A DNA stretch of 64,000 nt from JANNBN01 sp963763885 (GCA_963763885.1 CAVXQD010000003.1:620001-684000); one strand, 5' to 3'. Counted from the stretch's first letter, positions 8,418 through 16,791 are shown. Numbers and translations: made by a program. The notes: a model not told the origin generated them from the sequence alone.

Positions 8418-9692
8418 GTGTTTGAAGAGGTTGATGGCGCGCCAAACTGGATGCGGATGGAACAACAACTGCGGAAAATGAAACGCGTTGCGTTGGGCAT
8501 GTTGGCGTTCGCCGCCGTTGTGTTTCTCGAGTGTCGGGTGTTTGGTGGCGGGCGTGGCTGGGTCGGCTACGTCGAAGCTGCCAGTGAGGCAGCGATGGTT
8601 GGCGGGCTTGCGGACTGGTTCGCTGTAACCGCCATCTTCCGACGTCCGTTCGGGCTTCCAATTCCGCACACGGGGATCATCCCCAACCGCAAAGACGAAA
8701 TCGGCCGTTCGCTTGGTGTGTTTGTGCAGGAGAACTTCCTGCAGCCCGAGGCGCTGGGCCGGCGGGTCGCCGAGGCACACCCGGCGCAGTCCATCGTGCA
8801 GTGGCTGCAAACGGAAGGTAACGCTGCGGTGGTTACCAGCAACCTGTTGCGCGCCGCAGGAGGCGTTGCCGCGGTGTTGGACGCCGACGAGGTAACGCTC
8901 CACTTGCAGCACGCGGTGACCGAGGCAGTGCAGCACGTCGACGCTGGGCCCGTACTTGCCTCGTTGGCTGAAACGGTGATGGCCGAGGGACGTGCGAATC
9001 AGATCCTGGAGGCGCTCCTTGGATCTGTTGTGCGCACGCTCGATGCCAATCGAGACACGTTGCGGCTGGGGTTCGCCGTTCGCAGCCCGTGGTGGGTGCC
9101 CGGCTCCGTCGACGAGCGGGTCTTCGAGAAGTTGTTCTCTGGCATTGTGGACCTGTTGCGAGAAGTCCGCTCCGATCCGCACCACGAGTTACGTGCCAGC
9201 CTGTTGACCCAAGCGGATCAGCTTGTTGCTCGGTTGCGAACAGATCCCACCATGCAGGCCAAGGTTGCAGCAGTGCGAGACGAAGCGCTTGCTCACCCCA
9301 ACGTTGCCGCATTTGTTCGCTCAGCCTGGGACACGATGTGTGTTGGTTTACAGCGTGCCGGTTCACCGCAGGCTGGTGCTACACGCAACGCATGGGAACA
9401 ACGAGGCCAGACACTTGTTATGCGCGCAGCCGATACGCTGCAACGCGATGCAGCGTTGCGGTCCAAGGTCGACACGTGGATCGCAGCGTTCGTCCAGACC
9501 GTCGTCACCGACCATGGGCATCGTGCTGCTGACTGGATCACCACCACCGTTGAGCAGTGGGATGCTAAAGACACTTCCGATCTGATCGAGGTCCAAATTG
9601 GCAAGGACCTGCAATTCGTCCGCATCAACGGCACCGCAGTCGGCGCACTAGTCGGCGTACTCATCCACACCGTCGGCCAAGTGATCGGCTAG
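8418..9692 (+). CDS. DUF445 family membrane protein
   Basis: A 424-residue protein of the DUF445/YjiN type. The hallmark block GYVEAASEAAMVGGLADWFAVTAIFRRPFGLPIPHTGIIPNRKDEIGRSLGVFVQENFL lies in the first 110 residues, preceded by a hydrophobic helix (VALGMLAFAAVVFL). A long helical middle region follows, and a last hydrophobic helix (VGALVGVLIHTVGQVIG) closes the protein, typical for this family. Function unknown. The start is uncertain: GTG 8418 gives the listed length, while ATG codons at 8451 and 8457 would shorten it by 11-13 residues. It is divergent from the broken oxidase gene with almost no intergenic space. Confidence 0.8.
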   Translation: MFEEVDGAPNWMRMEQQLRKMKRVALGMLAFAAVVFLECRVFGGGRGWVGYVEAASEAAMVGGLADWFAVTAIFRRPFGLPIPHTGIIPNRKDEIGRSLGVFVQENFLQPEALGRRVAEAHPAQSIVQWLQTEGNAAVVTSNLLRAAGGVAAVLDADEVTLHLQHAVTEAVQHVDAGPVLASLAETVMAEGRANQILEALLGSVVRTLDANRDTLRLGFAVRSPWWVPGSVDERVFEKLFSGIVDLLREVRSDPHHELRASLLTQADQLVARLRTDPTMQAKVAAVRDEALAHPNVAAFVRSAWDTMCVGLQRAGSPQAGATRNAWEQRGQTLVMRAADTLQRDAALRSKVDTWIAAFVQTVVTDHGHRAADWITTTVEQWDAKDTSDLIEVQIGKDLQFVRINGTAVGALVGVLIHTVGQVIG

Positions 9693-9737
9693 CGGGCAAC
9701 CGCCACCCTTCGGTCGGCCCGGTCGGACGTTGCTGGC

Positions 9738-10472
9738 TTATAGATCTCGGTAGAGGTCTTCGATCTCGGTGAGCATCTGGCCAAGGTACGGGTCGTCCTC
9801 GGTCAGCTGCGGCACGATCTTTGCGGTGAGGGTGACCTGGCCAAGTTCGCTGATGGTTGGGCGGCGTTCGTTGTCCACGGCGCTTTGCATCCAACGCAAC
9901 TGCTGACGGCACTGCCGAAGCAGCTCGTCACCAGGATCTTTGTCCAAGATTGCCGACACCCACTGCAGACCTTCGTAGAGCGAGGTCTTCAAGTGCTTCA
10001 GGCGGAGATCGTCTGGCTTCTCAGACATCCCGCCGGGTTGGTAGCCGGTGAGGCCCCGAGGAATTGGTTTGATCCCGCCAGGCTTGGTGTCATCTTCTGC
10101 AGCCGCGTCTGTGGCGGCTGTCGCTCGGACACGCTTCTTGTACTTGGAGATGAGCCCGGCATCGGATTCGTGCTGTAGCTGCGAGCATTTCGAGATCTTG
10201 CCGGTTTCGTCCACCGGACGCACCTCAACACCCCAAGAGAAGCGGCACAGCGCGAAGGCAATGGCCCGCCCGCGGTCGTTCATGATGGCGCCAGTGTCGG
10301 GGTCGATGCTGGGCCGGTCCACCCACCACCCGGTTGCCGGGACGATCTGCAGGACGTCCGGAGTTTCGTCCTGGGCGTTGTCCTGTAGCGGTCGTGTGAT
10401 TGTGGGCGCGGCAAAAACGGGGGGTGCTTCTCCCGTTTCCATTGGTCCGACGCCATTCATCAGATCCGACAT
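9738..10472 (-). CDS. hypothetical protein, 244 aa
   Basis: I do not recognise the family. The protein is soluble by appearance, with a proline-rich N-terminus, a middle region rich in Lys/Arg/Ala (KYKKRVRATAATDAAAEDDTKPGG) that is probably disordered, and a helical C-terminal half (LKTSLYEGLQWVSAIL, LLRQCRQQLRWMQSAV, LGQMLTEIEDLYRDL). The frame can begin at TTG 10481, but the ATG at 10472 is preferred. It is convergent with the DUF445 gene and divergent from the spermidine synthase-like gene. Coding character is good and no competing frame is better. Confidence 0.6.
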   Translation of the reverse strand: MSDLMNGVGPMETGEAPPVFAAPTITRPLQDNAQDETPDVLQIVPATGWWVDRPSIDPDTGAIMNDRGRAIAFALCRFSWGVEVRPVDETGKISKCSQLQHESDAGLISKYKKRVRATAATDAAAEDDTKPGGIKPIPRGLTGYQPGGMSEKPDDLRLKHLKTSLYEGLQWVSAILDKDPGDELLRQCRQQLRWMQSAVDNERRPTISELGQVTLTAKIVPQLTEDDPYLGQMLTEIEDLYRDL

Positions 10473-10513
10473 CGGCAGCAAACTGACTCACCTGTAGTCC
10501 TTATGCTGCATGG

Positions 10514-11992
10514 GTGAGACGTTGGATGCCGGCCCCCTTGGCCTTTGTGACTGCTGGTTCAGTTCTGATCATGGAGATCGTGGCCGCTCGGCTGCTCGCT
10601 CCCTACGTCGGGGTCACCCTCCAGACCTATACGGCCATCATCGGCACGGTCCTGGCGGGTATCTCGGCAGGCGCGTTCGTGGGTGGGCGGCTGTCCGATC
10701 GAATCCCGCCGGCACGGGTGCTGGGCCCCGTCATCGTGCTGGGTGGGGCTTTCGTCCTGATCGCGCTGCCGATGCTGCGATTGGTCGGGGGATGGTCGCA
10801 GTCCGGAGGTTCCGTTGGCGCTGTTACGTTGGCTGGCGGCGCCTTTCTGTTGCCGGCAGCGGTGTTGTCGATGGTGTCACCCCTGCTCATCAAGTTGTCG
10901 ATGACATCGCTCGCCACGGCGGGTGCTGCAGTTGGGCGAATCGAAGCCTCGGGTACCGCAGGGGCCATTTTCGGAACCTTCTTCGCCGGGTTTGTGTTGG
11001 TGGCAAAGCTGTCGTCTGATGCCATCTTGGTTGCCGAAGGTGTCGGCCTGTGCGTATTGGGGATTGCCGTGCACGTCCTGTTGAACCGACGCGCATCGGC
11101 CGCCCTTGGAGTGGCTGCGGCGGTGGCTGTCGCAGGACTTGGGTCAACCCGTTATCGCGATCATCTGTGTACGTATGAAACGCGCTATTTCTGCGTCAAC
11201 ATCGAGGTGGACCAACAGCGGGCAAGCGGCCGCTATCTGTTCCTGGATCAGTTGATGCACAGCTACGTGGATCTTGCCGACCCCACGCATCTTGAGTTCG
11301 CATACGTTCAGGGAATCGTTGCTGGGATCGAAGCGTCGTTTCCTGCGGGGCCTGTCCGCGCAGTCCATGTGGGTGGCGGCGGGTTCACTGTGCCGCAGTA
11401 CCTGCGCGCCACCCGCCCGGGTTCGGTCAACGTGGTAATCGAACGAGACGCCGGCTTGGTGAAGTTGGACGAGGCGTATCTCGGTCTGGTGCAGGGTGAC
11501 GGGCTGTCGTCGTTGTCTGGTGATGGTCGCGTCGTGCTCGCGGATCAAAGCGCAGGCGATTGGGGAGTGGTCGTTGGCGACGCGTTCGGAGGCGAAGCGG
11601 TGCCGTGGCACTTGGCAACTGCGGAGTTCACTCAGACCATCCGGGATCGTCTGCAGCCGGGCGGGTTGTACGCCCTCAACGTGATCGATTCGCCGCCGCA
11701 AGAGGGCATGCCCGGAAAGTTCATCCGTGCTGAACTTGCCACCGTCCAAGCCGTATTTCCGCACCTCGCTGTTGCGACGTCAGACGGTGCATGGGCAGGT
11801 GAGACCGGCGACAATTTCGTGGTCTACGCCAGTGATCAGCCCTTGGCGATTTCTGCGATTCAGGCCAACCTCGATGCAACCGGCAACGATTGGCAGGTGC
11901 ACTCCGGCGAAGAGCTCACCAAGTGGATCGGCAACGCTCAGGTCCTCACCGACAGCTTCGCCCCAGTCGACCAACTCCTGACCGTGGCGTAG
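10514..11992 (+). CDS. fused MFS/spermidine synthase-like protein
   Basis: A 492-residue fusion. Residues 1 to about 205 form an integral-membrane domain with roughly six or seven helices (MPAPLAFVTAGSVLIMEIVAARLLAPYVGV is the typical opening; AIIGTVLAGISAGAFVGGRLSDR follows). Residues from about 240 form a class I methyltransferase-like spermidine synthase fold: AVHVGGGGFTVPQYL is the glycine-rich nucleotide site, VVIERDAGLVKL carries the acidic strand-2 end, and WGVVVGDAFGGEAVPWHL follows. Such fusions are common in Acidimicrobiia and other bacteria. The actual aminopropyl transfer activity is unproven in most. The gene ends just before a large hairpin that separates it from the convergent mazF-type gene. 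Confidence 0.83.
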   Translation: MRRWMPAPLAFVTAGSVLIMEIVAARLLAPYVGVTLQTYTAIIGTVLAGISAGAFVGGRLSDRIPPARVLGPVIVLGGAFVLIALPMLRLVGGWSQSGGSVGAVTLAGGAFLLPAAVLSMVSPLLIKLSMTSLATAGAAVGRIEASGTAGAIFGTFFAGFVLVAKLSSDAILVAEGVGLCVLGIAVHVLLNRRASAALGVAAAVAVAGLGSTRYRDHLCTYETRYFCVNIEVDQQRASGRYLFLDQLMHSYVDLADPTHLEFAYVQGIVAGIEASFPAGPVRAVHVGGGGFTVPQYLRATRPGSVNVVIERDAGLVKLDEAYLGLVQGDGLSSLSGDGRVVLADQSAGDWGVVVGDAFGGEAVPWHLATAEFTQTIRDRLQPGGLYALNVIDSPPQEGMPGKFIRAELATVQAVFPHLAVATSDGAWAGETGDNFVVYASDQPLAISAIQANLDATGNDWQVHSGEELTKWIGNAQVLTDSFAPVDQLLTVA

Positions 11993-11997
11993 GGGCT

Positions 11998-12106
11998 GCG
12001 AGAGAGGTTGCCCCCAACGGCGGGGGCAGAACACCTCCCAACTGCGTTCGGAGGTGTTCTGCCGCACCGTTGGGTGCTCCTCCCGGGCCTTCGCTCCGCT
12101 CAGTCC
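11998..12106. repeat. modular palindromic repeat, copy A (hairpin and tail)
   Basis: This stretch starts with GCGAGAGAGG and contains a two-tier stem. The outer arms are CCCAACGG (12013-12020) and CCGTTGGG (12067-12074); the inner 14-bp arms are GGCAGAACACCTCC (12025-12038) and GGAGGTGTTCTGCC (12050-12063), with the 11-base loop CAACTGCGTTC. It lies between two convergent genes and could act as a bidirectional terminator. The tail GGGCCTTCGCTCCGCTCAG (12085-12103) runs into the mazF-type gene, whose TGA stop lies inside it. A sister hairpin with the same stem length and almost the same loop lies at 57239-57304. Confidence 0.85.
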
Positions 12107-12426
12107 AAACCGAGGACGGTCAACAGGGCCGCGTTGACAGCTTCCAACTCTGCGGCATCCAGTCGTCCAGCGAACTGCCCGAGCCGGGTTTCGGGGTCCA
12201 CAACTGTGAGCTGCTCGACCATCACCCGGGTTTTCACCCCTTCAATTTCGATCTCTGGTCGAAAGCTTGCGGCGCGCCTTCCCGTGGAGGTCGGCGCCAC
12301 CAGCCACGTGGACAGCGGCAAGTCGTCGGATTGCACGACAACGGCATACCGCGTGCCCGTCTGCTCGTGCCCCTGGGCGTCTTTTGGTGCGCGAAGGCGG
12401 TAGAGGTCACCGCGCACGAATCGCAT
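12100..12426 (-). CDS. MazF/PemK-type toxin
   Basis: A 108-residue protein starting MRFVRGDLYRLRAPKDAQGHEQTGTRYAVVVQSDDLPLSTWLVAPTSTG, the beta-barrel pattern of MazF/PemK endoribonucleases (RGDLY near the start, R-Y-A-V-V-V-Q strand, TSTG turn), then VMVEQLTVVDPETRLGQFAGRLDAAELEAVNAALLTVLGL, the usual C-terminal end. ATG 12426 is chosen because it starts the domain; longer upstream sequence overlaps the antitoxin. It overlaps the RHH antitoxin gene by 20 bases. The stop codon sits inside a repeat tail (see 11998-12106). Likely cleaves RNA at a short sequence when freed from its antitoxin. Confidence 0.87.
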   Translation of the reverse strand: MRFVRGDLYRLRAPKDAQGHEQTGTRYAVVVQSDDLPLSTWLVAPTSTGRRAASFRPEIEIEGVKTRVMVEQLTVVDPETRLGQFAGRLDAAELEAVNAALLTVLGLD

Positions 12427-12637
12427 CCATTTCCGCCGCCAGTGCACGAGAAGCCGCGACATCGTCAGGGTCGTTTCGCAGCGACTCGGCCTCCGCCCGA
12501 AGGCGCGCGCGGCGATTCGTCCGGTCTGCTTCGAGAATTGCTGCCCGAACGGCTTCGGAGCGCGACAGACCGTTGCTCGTGAGAGCGTCAAGGGCGCGTT
12601 CGACCTCGGGGTCAGTGCGAATCGTAAGCGAACTCAT
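12407..12637 (-). CDS. ribbon-helix-helix antitoxin of the MazF-type pair
   Basis: A 76-residue protein beginning MSSLTIRTDPEVERALDALTSNGLSRSEAVRAAILEAD, a clear ribbon-helix-helix (CopG/Arc-like) DNA-binding domain, followed by an Arg/Ala/Glu-rich helix that is probably the toxin-binding part. It lies immediately upstream of and overlaps the MazF-type toxin gene, the standard order. Expected to repress its own promoter, which must lie in the short space before 12637; the 53-bp tandem repeat begins 50 bases upstream of its start. Confidence 0.85.
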   Translation of the reverse strand: MSSLTIRTDPEVERALDALTSNGLSRSEAVRAAILEADRTNRRARLRAEAESLRNDPDDVAASRALAAEMDAIRAR

Positions 12638-12686
12638 AAGCCAAAACGTAACACGCGTTGTACGTATTTCGCCCTTGCGCTATTCC

Positions 12687-13072
12687 AGTCCCGGTTCCGC
12701 TGTTCGGGTTGATGCTCCTCACGGGCCTTCGCTGCGCTCAGTCCCGGTTCCGCTGTTCGGGTTGATGCTCCTCACGGGCCTTCGCTGCGCTCAGTCCCGG
12801 TTCCGCATTTCGGGTTGATGCTCCTCACGGGCCTTCGCTCCGCTCAGTCCCGGTTCCGCTGTTCGGGTTGATGCTCCTCACGGGCCTTCGCTGCGCTCAG
12901 TCCCGGTTCCGCATTTCGGGGTGATGCTCCTCACGGGCCTTCGCTCCGCTCAGTCCCGGTTCCGCTGTTCGGGTTGATGCTCCTCACGGGCCTTCGCTCC
13001 GCTCAGTCCCGGTTCCGCTGTTCGGGTTGATGCTCCTCACGGGCCTTCGCTCCGCTCAGTCCCGGTTCCGCA
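12687..13072. repeat. 53-bp tandem repeat, seven units plus a partial eighth
   Basis: Seven consecutive 53-base units begin at 12687, 12740, 12793 and so on up to 13005, with a partial unit from 13058. Each contains AGTCCCGGTTCCGC, GGGTTGATGCTCCTCACGG and GCCTTCGCTSCGCTC. Units vary at a few sites: CTGTT versus CATTT after TTCCG, CTG versus CTC in the CGCTSCG part, and one GGGGTG for GGGTTG. The array fills the whole space between the antitoxin gene and glbO, and the last partial unit is the 3' coding end and stop of glbO. The tail core GGGCCTTCGCTCCGCTCAG also occurs at 12085-12103. No gene is supported in this stretch. Confidence 0.95.
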
Positions 13073-13454
13073 TTGCCTCCGCGGCTGTTACAAAATGTCC
13101 CTCAAACTTCTCCCGCACGATCGGGTGGACCTGCAGTTCGTCCATCGCGGCGTTCATGGCGGTCAACCAGTGGTCACGTTCCGTCGGGCCGATCTCGAAG
13201 GGGAAATGGCGCATCCGTAGGCGTGGATGGCCCCGTTCCTCGTTGTAGGTCCCCGGGCCGCCCCAGTATTGGCCCAGGAACAACGCCAACCGGCGGGCGG
13301 CTGGGGCGAGGTCGGCCTGGTCGGGATAGAGGCGCATAAGCAGCGGGTCTTCGGCCACTCGGCGGTAAAACGCGGCCGCGAGCGAATCGAAGAAAGGTTG
13401 GCCTCCGACGGCCTCGAACACGCTCATCTGGCGGCCGACCGGAATTTCGCTCAC
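13056..13454 (-). CDS. glbO: group II truncated haemoglobin
   Basis: Haem protein of the TrHbO class that binds oxygen and nitric oxide and is linked to oxidative or nitrosative stress. The features are FYRRVAEDPLLMRLYPDQADLAPAARRLALFLGQYWGGPGTYNEERGHPRLRMRHFPF: the proximal His lies in RMRH, and the YWGGP and GHPRLRMRH motifs are highly conserved in actinobacterial GlbO. The listed start is GTG 13454; ATG 13427 (MSVFEAVGG) matches the N-terminus of relatives better and may be correct. The last codons (MRNRD, stop) lie in sequence identical to the unit of the neighbouring 53-bp tandem repeat. Confidence 0.9.
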   Translation of the reverse strand: MSEIPVGRQMSVFEAVGGQPFFDSLAAAFYRRVAEDPLLMRLYPDQADLAPAARRLALFLGQYWGGPGTYNEERGHPRLRMRHFPFEIGPTERDHWLTAMNAAMDELQVHPIVREKFEGHFVTAAEAMRNRD

Positions 13455-13518
13455 GGGTCAAGTATCGCCGACGAGCGCTGGGAGTTGGAGCCACCCCTTG
13501 AACGACGCGAACACGTGC

Positions 13519-13646
13519 GGCAGTTCACCTCGCAAGTTCAATTGGAGGTGGATTGCCCCCTGGGCGTGGCCGAGGGTGACCGGAGGGACGGAGGAAACCC
13601 GAGGTGGAGCATCCCATATTGAACGGCTGGGGGTGGCCTCTCTCGC
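13519..13646 (-). repeat. modular palindromic repeat, copy B
   Basis: Read on the minus strand, this stretch starts GCGAGAGAGG with CCACCCCCAGCC following. It then has a tail unit with CAATATGGGATGCTCCACC and GGTTTCCTCCGTCCCTCC, then CAGGGGGC, and then an imperfect hairpin (GGCAATCCACCTC paired with GAGGTGAACTGCC, 11 of 13 pairs). The same head, tail and hairpin modules occur at 57239-57542 in another order. It ends 18 bases before the glyS start codon and so lies in the glyS 5' region. Confidence 0.75.
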
Positions 13647-13664
13647 AAGTAGCCTGTCACCCCT

Positions 13665-14981
13665 ATGTCGCAGAAGTTCGAGGACCTGTTCGATCGCATC
13701 GTGTCGCTGTGTAAGCGCCGAGGTTTTGTGTTCCCGAGCGCAGAGATCTACGGCGGCTTCCGGTCCACCTATGACTACGGTCCCCTCGGCGCGCTCATGC
13801 TTCGCAACGTCAAGAACGAGTGGATCCGCGCCATGGTCCAAGAGCGAGACGATGTGCTGCTCATCGACGTCGCCATCCTCGCCCCGCCTCAGGTGTTCGA
13901 GGCTTCCGGTCACCTCGCCAACTTCTCAGACCCTTTGGTCGACTGCACCGCCTGCAAGGCCCGGCATCGCCAGGACCAATTGGAAGATCCCAACACCTGC
14001 CCAACCTGCGGCAAAACCGGCACGTTCACCGAACCTCGCGCCTTCAACCTGATGTTCAAGACGCAGGCTGGCCCGGTCGAAGGCGCTGGCGCCGACGTGT
14101 ACCTGCGACCTGAAACCGCGCAGGGCATGTTCGTTAACTTCGCCAACGTGTTGCAGACCAGCCGCAAGAAGCCGCCGTTCGGTATCGCGCAGGTCGGCAA
14201 GAGCTTCCGCAACGAAATCACCCCCGGCAACTTCGTGTTCCGCACCCGTGAGTTCGAGCAGATGGAGCTCGAGTTCTTCGTTCCTCCAGCCGACGCAGGT
14301 ACCTGGTACGAGTATTGGATTGCCAACCGTCACCAGTGGTACCTGGACCGCGGCATCCCTGCCGACATGTTGCGCATCCGGCCGCACGACGCCGACGAAC
14401 TCAGCCATTACTCAAGCGGCACGGCCGACATCGAGTTCACGTTCCCGTGGGGCTGGGGTGAACTTGAAGGCATCGCCAACCGCGGTGACTTCGACCTCAC
14501 GCAGCACATGAAACACAGCGGCCAGAAGCTGGACTACTACGACCAGGCCACCAACGAGCGCTACACGCCGCACTGCATCGAACCCGCTGCCGGCGCAACG
14601 CGCACCATGATGGCGTTCCTGCTGGCGGCCTATGACGAGGAAGAAGTCAACGGCGAAACCCGCACCGTGCTGCGCCTCGATCATCGTCTCGCGCCTTACA
14701 AGGTTGCCGTGCTTCCGTTGTCGAAGAAGGACGAACTGCAGGGCAAGGCTCGTGAAGTTCTCAAGGCGCTCCAGCCGCACTTCATGTGCGATTACGACGA
14801 GACGCAGGCCATCGGCAAGCGTTACCGCCGCCAGGACGAGATCGGTACGCCGTTCTGTGTGACGGTCGATTTCGAGTCGTTGGAAGACCAGGCCGTCACC
14901 ATCCGCCATCGCGATTCAATGCAGCAAGAACGTGTGCCCGTTGCTGACCTGGTCAGCCACTTGCACCGTCTGATGAGCTGA
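13665..14981 (+). CDS. glyS: glycine--tRNA ligase, class II homodimeric type
   Basis: Charges tRNA-Gly with glycine using ATP. A 438-residue protein of the alpha2 GlyRS type. It starts with MSQKFEDLFDRIVSLCKRRGFVFPSAEIYGGFRSTYDYGPLG, typical for the family. Class II motif 2 is seen in IAQVGKSFRNEITPGNFVFRTREFEQMELEFF and motif 3 in GATRTMMAFLLAAYDEE. A zinc-like set of cysteines (DCTACK, TCPTCGK) is inserted near residues 90-125. The C-terminal anticodon-binding domain begins near LAPYKVAVLPLSKKDELQ. A palindromic repeat lies directly upstream and a hairpin terminator directly downstream. Confidence 0.96.
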   Translation: MSQKFEDLFDRIVSLCKRRGFVFPSAEIYGGFRSTYDYGPLGALMLRNVKNEWIRAMVQERDDVLLIDVAILAPPQVFEASGHLANFSDPLVDCTACKARHRQDQLEDPNTCPTCGKTGTFTEPRAFNLMFKTQAGPVEGAGADVYLRPETAQGMFVNFANVLQTSRKKPPFGIAQVGKSFRNEITPGNFVFRTREFEQMELEFFVPPADAGTWYEYWIANRHQWYLDRGIPADMLRIRPHDADELSHYSSGTADIEFTFPWGWGELEGIANRGDFDLTQHMKHSGQKLDYYDQATNERYTPHCIEPAAGATRTMMAFLLAAYDEEEVNGETRTVLRLDHRLAPYKVAVLPLSKKDELQGKAREVLKALQPHFMCDYDETQAIGKRYRRQDEIGTPFCVTVDFESLEDQAVTIRHRDSMQQERVPVADLVSHLHRLMS

Positions 14982-15006
14982 ACTCTCCGCGTCCATCTCT
15001 GAGTTC

Positions 15007-15048
15007 ATCCGTCACCAAACCGCCCAAAAAGGCGGTTTCGTGACGGAT
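15007..15048. terminator. hairpin after glyS
   Basis: Inverted repeat of ATCCGTCAC and AAACCGCC with GGCGGTTT and GTGACGGAT, one C/C mismatch between the two stem segments and the loop CAAAAA. It begins 26 bases past the glyS stop, a good position for a terminator; a T-run is absent. Confidence 0.75.
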
Positions 15049-15079
15049 CAACACGACGTCATCATGAAAAGATGTCGGC

Positions 15080-15670
15080 GTGGCGGAACTACGCGTAACA
15101 ACTCAAGAGGTCACGAAGTCAAACGGCCTGGTCGCCTGGTGCCGAGCGCTGCACCCCGGTGAAATCCTTGCCCTTTGCGGGCTGCTGACGTTCTGGTCTC
15201 GCATTGTCGGCGCGTTTCACTGGGCGTATTTTGCGACGTCACAAAGCGAACGTGGCAACGGGGAGGCGGGCAGCGGCGTCGGCTTCCTCAACGAGATCGA
15301 CGGCACCGCCAGTCGGCTGCGTGTATTTGGTCAAATGGTCGGAGGGCTCGGCACCATATTGCTGATGGTCGCCCTTGGATCCTTGTGGGCATGGGAAGTC
15401 AAGAAAGCTCTGGCACGTCTGGCTTTCTGGCGTACGGTCGCTTTCTCGGCCGCTGTCGGCCTGTTGATTCACCTGGCCCGCTTGGCCGTCGGTAGCGGGG
15501 ATGGGCGTCCGCCGATTGACTTTACGGACTTGCTGAATCGCCTAGCCGAAGTTGTGCTGTATCTCGGCATTTTGGTCGTCGTAGTCAAACGCCATCGCGG
15601 TGCAACACCGGTTCAGAAGTCGCATACCTCGACCGATCCGACAGCGTTCAACAGTGAAGCCCTCGAATGA
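15080..15670 (+). CDS. hypothetical membrane protein, 196 aa
   Basis: No family recognised. GTG start at 15080. The protein has about four hydrophobic helices: ILALCGLLTFWSRIVGAFHWAYFA, GQMVGGLGTILLMVALGSLWAW, WRTVAFSAAVGLLIHLARLAV and LAEVVLYLGILVVVV, with short polar loops and a polar tail. Its stop overlaps the ATG of the next membrane-protein gene (ATGA), so the two are coupled and may form a complex. It lies just outside the left Uma2 gene. Confidence 0.6.
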   Translation: MAELRVTTQEVTKSNGLVAWCRALHPGEILALCGLLTFWSRIVGAFHWAYFATSQSERGNGEAGSGVGFLNEIDGTASRLRVFGQMVGGLGTILLMVALGSLWAWEVKKALARLAFWRTVAFSAAVGLLIHLARLAVGSGDGRPPIDFTDLLNRLAEVVLYLGILVVVVKRHRGATPVQKSHTSTDPTAFNSEALE

Positions 15671-16179
15671 GCGGCGAATGGGGTGAAAGGAGCGACGAGC
15701 CAGATGCGGTTCTTGATGAGCCGTTCGGGTACATCAGCAACGAACATCCGTACCAGCGGATTCTCCGGTGGTGCGGGCCATTTGTAGCCAGCGCGAGACG
15801 ATCGGTTGAGACCTCTTCGCCCTATGGCACGCTTTCTTGGGCTACTGGATTTGCCGGTGTTCTCGAATTCGGGACGCGATTCCGATTCCTCGAGTACTCA
15901 AATGACCCATGGTTTTTGGGAGCATCGCTCGTTTCTGAGGTTCCGATTTTGCTAGTGATTGCGTTGGCTCTCGCACGGCCTCGTCATCCGATTGCTGTTC
16001 GCATTGTCCGCATCATCACGACCGTGCTACTTGCTCTGGCGGTGGTCGTTGTACTTTGGGCAGTCGTTCGTTTTGTGATTCATCCAGACAGCTTTGGCGA
16101 TCGCTTGTTGTTTCCGTTGTCCATGTTGAACCTCATCGCTATCCCTTTGGCCCTTTGGGTGCTCGCGTTTCGTCGCTGA
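15667..16179 (+). CDS. hypothetical membrane protein, 170 aa
   Basis: The start overlaps the stop of the previous membrane-protein gene by four bases. A polar N-terminus of about 45 residues is followed by hydrophobic segments (YGTLSWATGFAGVLEFG, WFLGASLVSEVPILLVIALALA, IVRIITTVLLALAVVVVLWAVVRFV, LSMLNLIAIPLALWVLAF), so four membrane helices are likely. I see no catalytic motif and no family match. Given the coupling, it probably works with its neighbour. Confidence 0.6.
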   Translation: MSGEWGERSDEPDAVLDEPFGYISNEHPYQRILRWCGPFVASARRSVETSSPYGTLSWATGFAGVLEFGTRFRFLEYSNDPWFLGASLVSEVPILLVIALALARPRHPIAVRIVRIITTVLLALAVVVVLWAVVRFVIHPDSFGDRLLFPLSMLNLIAIPLALWVLAFRR

Positions 16180-16224
16180 AGAACGCGGTGCAACAACGCG
16201 GGGTTAGCGCGTAGGGTTGTCCAC

Positions 16225-16734
16225 ATGCGGACCGTGGTGGTTGGCACTCGCCCTCCTGAAATTGACGCGCTGATTGCGCGACGCCAGGCCAGGGGCCTCG
16301 ATCTTTTCGACGAGCTCTGGAACGGCGACTACCACATGAACCCTGCACCACACTCGCGCCACGGTCGAGTCGATCGGCAGATTGCACGCGTGCTCGATCC
16401 GATTGCAGAGGCCATCGGGCTTGTTCCGGTGAGTGTCTTCAACCTTGGGACATCGGAGAATTATCGGGTCCCAGACTCCGGCTACTTGCACCCGTCCACC
16501 AAAGGTGATGTGTTTGTGCCGACGGCTGCGGTTGTCATCGAGATCGTTTCACCCGGCGACGAGACCTTCGAAAAACTGCCCCACTACGCACAGTTCGGGG
16601 TTGCCGAAGTGATTGTGGTTGATCCTGAATCCCGAGCTGTACGAATCTTCCGTGGACTCGCGGAGGAGCCTGACTCGAGTGTGCTGGGCATCACCTCCGA
16701 GTGGCTCGCCTCACAGGTTGCCTGGCCCGACTAG
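16225..16734 (+). CDS. Uma2-family (DUF820) PD-(D/E)XK nuclease-like protein, left copy
   Basis: A 169-residue Uma2 protein. The core is AAVVIEIVSPGDETFEKLPHYAQFGVAEVIVVDPESRAVRIFRG, which carries the Asp/Glu and Lys positions of the restriction-endonuclease-like fold (E in VIEIVSPGD, K in KLPHY, D in VVDPES). The start MRTVVVGTRPPEIDALIARRQARGLDLFDELWNGDYHMNP is near-identical in pattern to the second Uma2 gene at 38264. The function of Uma2 proteins is not established; they are often multi-copy and associated with mobile or defence regions. It marks the left edge of the island that contains the ATPase pair and the CRISPR-Cas locus. Confidence 0.83.
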   Translation: MRTVVVGTRPPEIDALIARRQARGLDLFDELWNGDYHMNPAPHSRHGRVDRQIARVLDPIAEAIGLVPVSVFNLGTSENYRVPDSGYLHPSTKGDVFVPTAAVVIEIVSPGDETFEKLPHYAQFGVAEVIVVDPESRAVRIFRGLAEEPDSSVLGITSEWLASQVAWPD

Positions 16735-16750
16735 CCACCTCACTGGGCAG

Positions 16751-16791
16751 CGTGTGCACGAAGTCGGCTTGGAACCGACATCGTGCACACG
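16751..16791. terminator. strong hairpin after left Uma2 gene
   Basis: Perfect 11-base arms CGTGTGCACGA (16751-16761) and TCGTGCACACG (16781-16791), continued after one A/A mismatch by GTCGG and CCGAC around a seven-base loop. It lies 17 bases after the Uma2 stop codon, fitting a transcription terminator, though there is no T-run. It does not have the arms of a tRNA. Confidence 0.6.
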
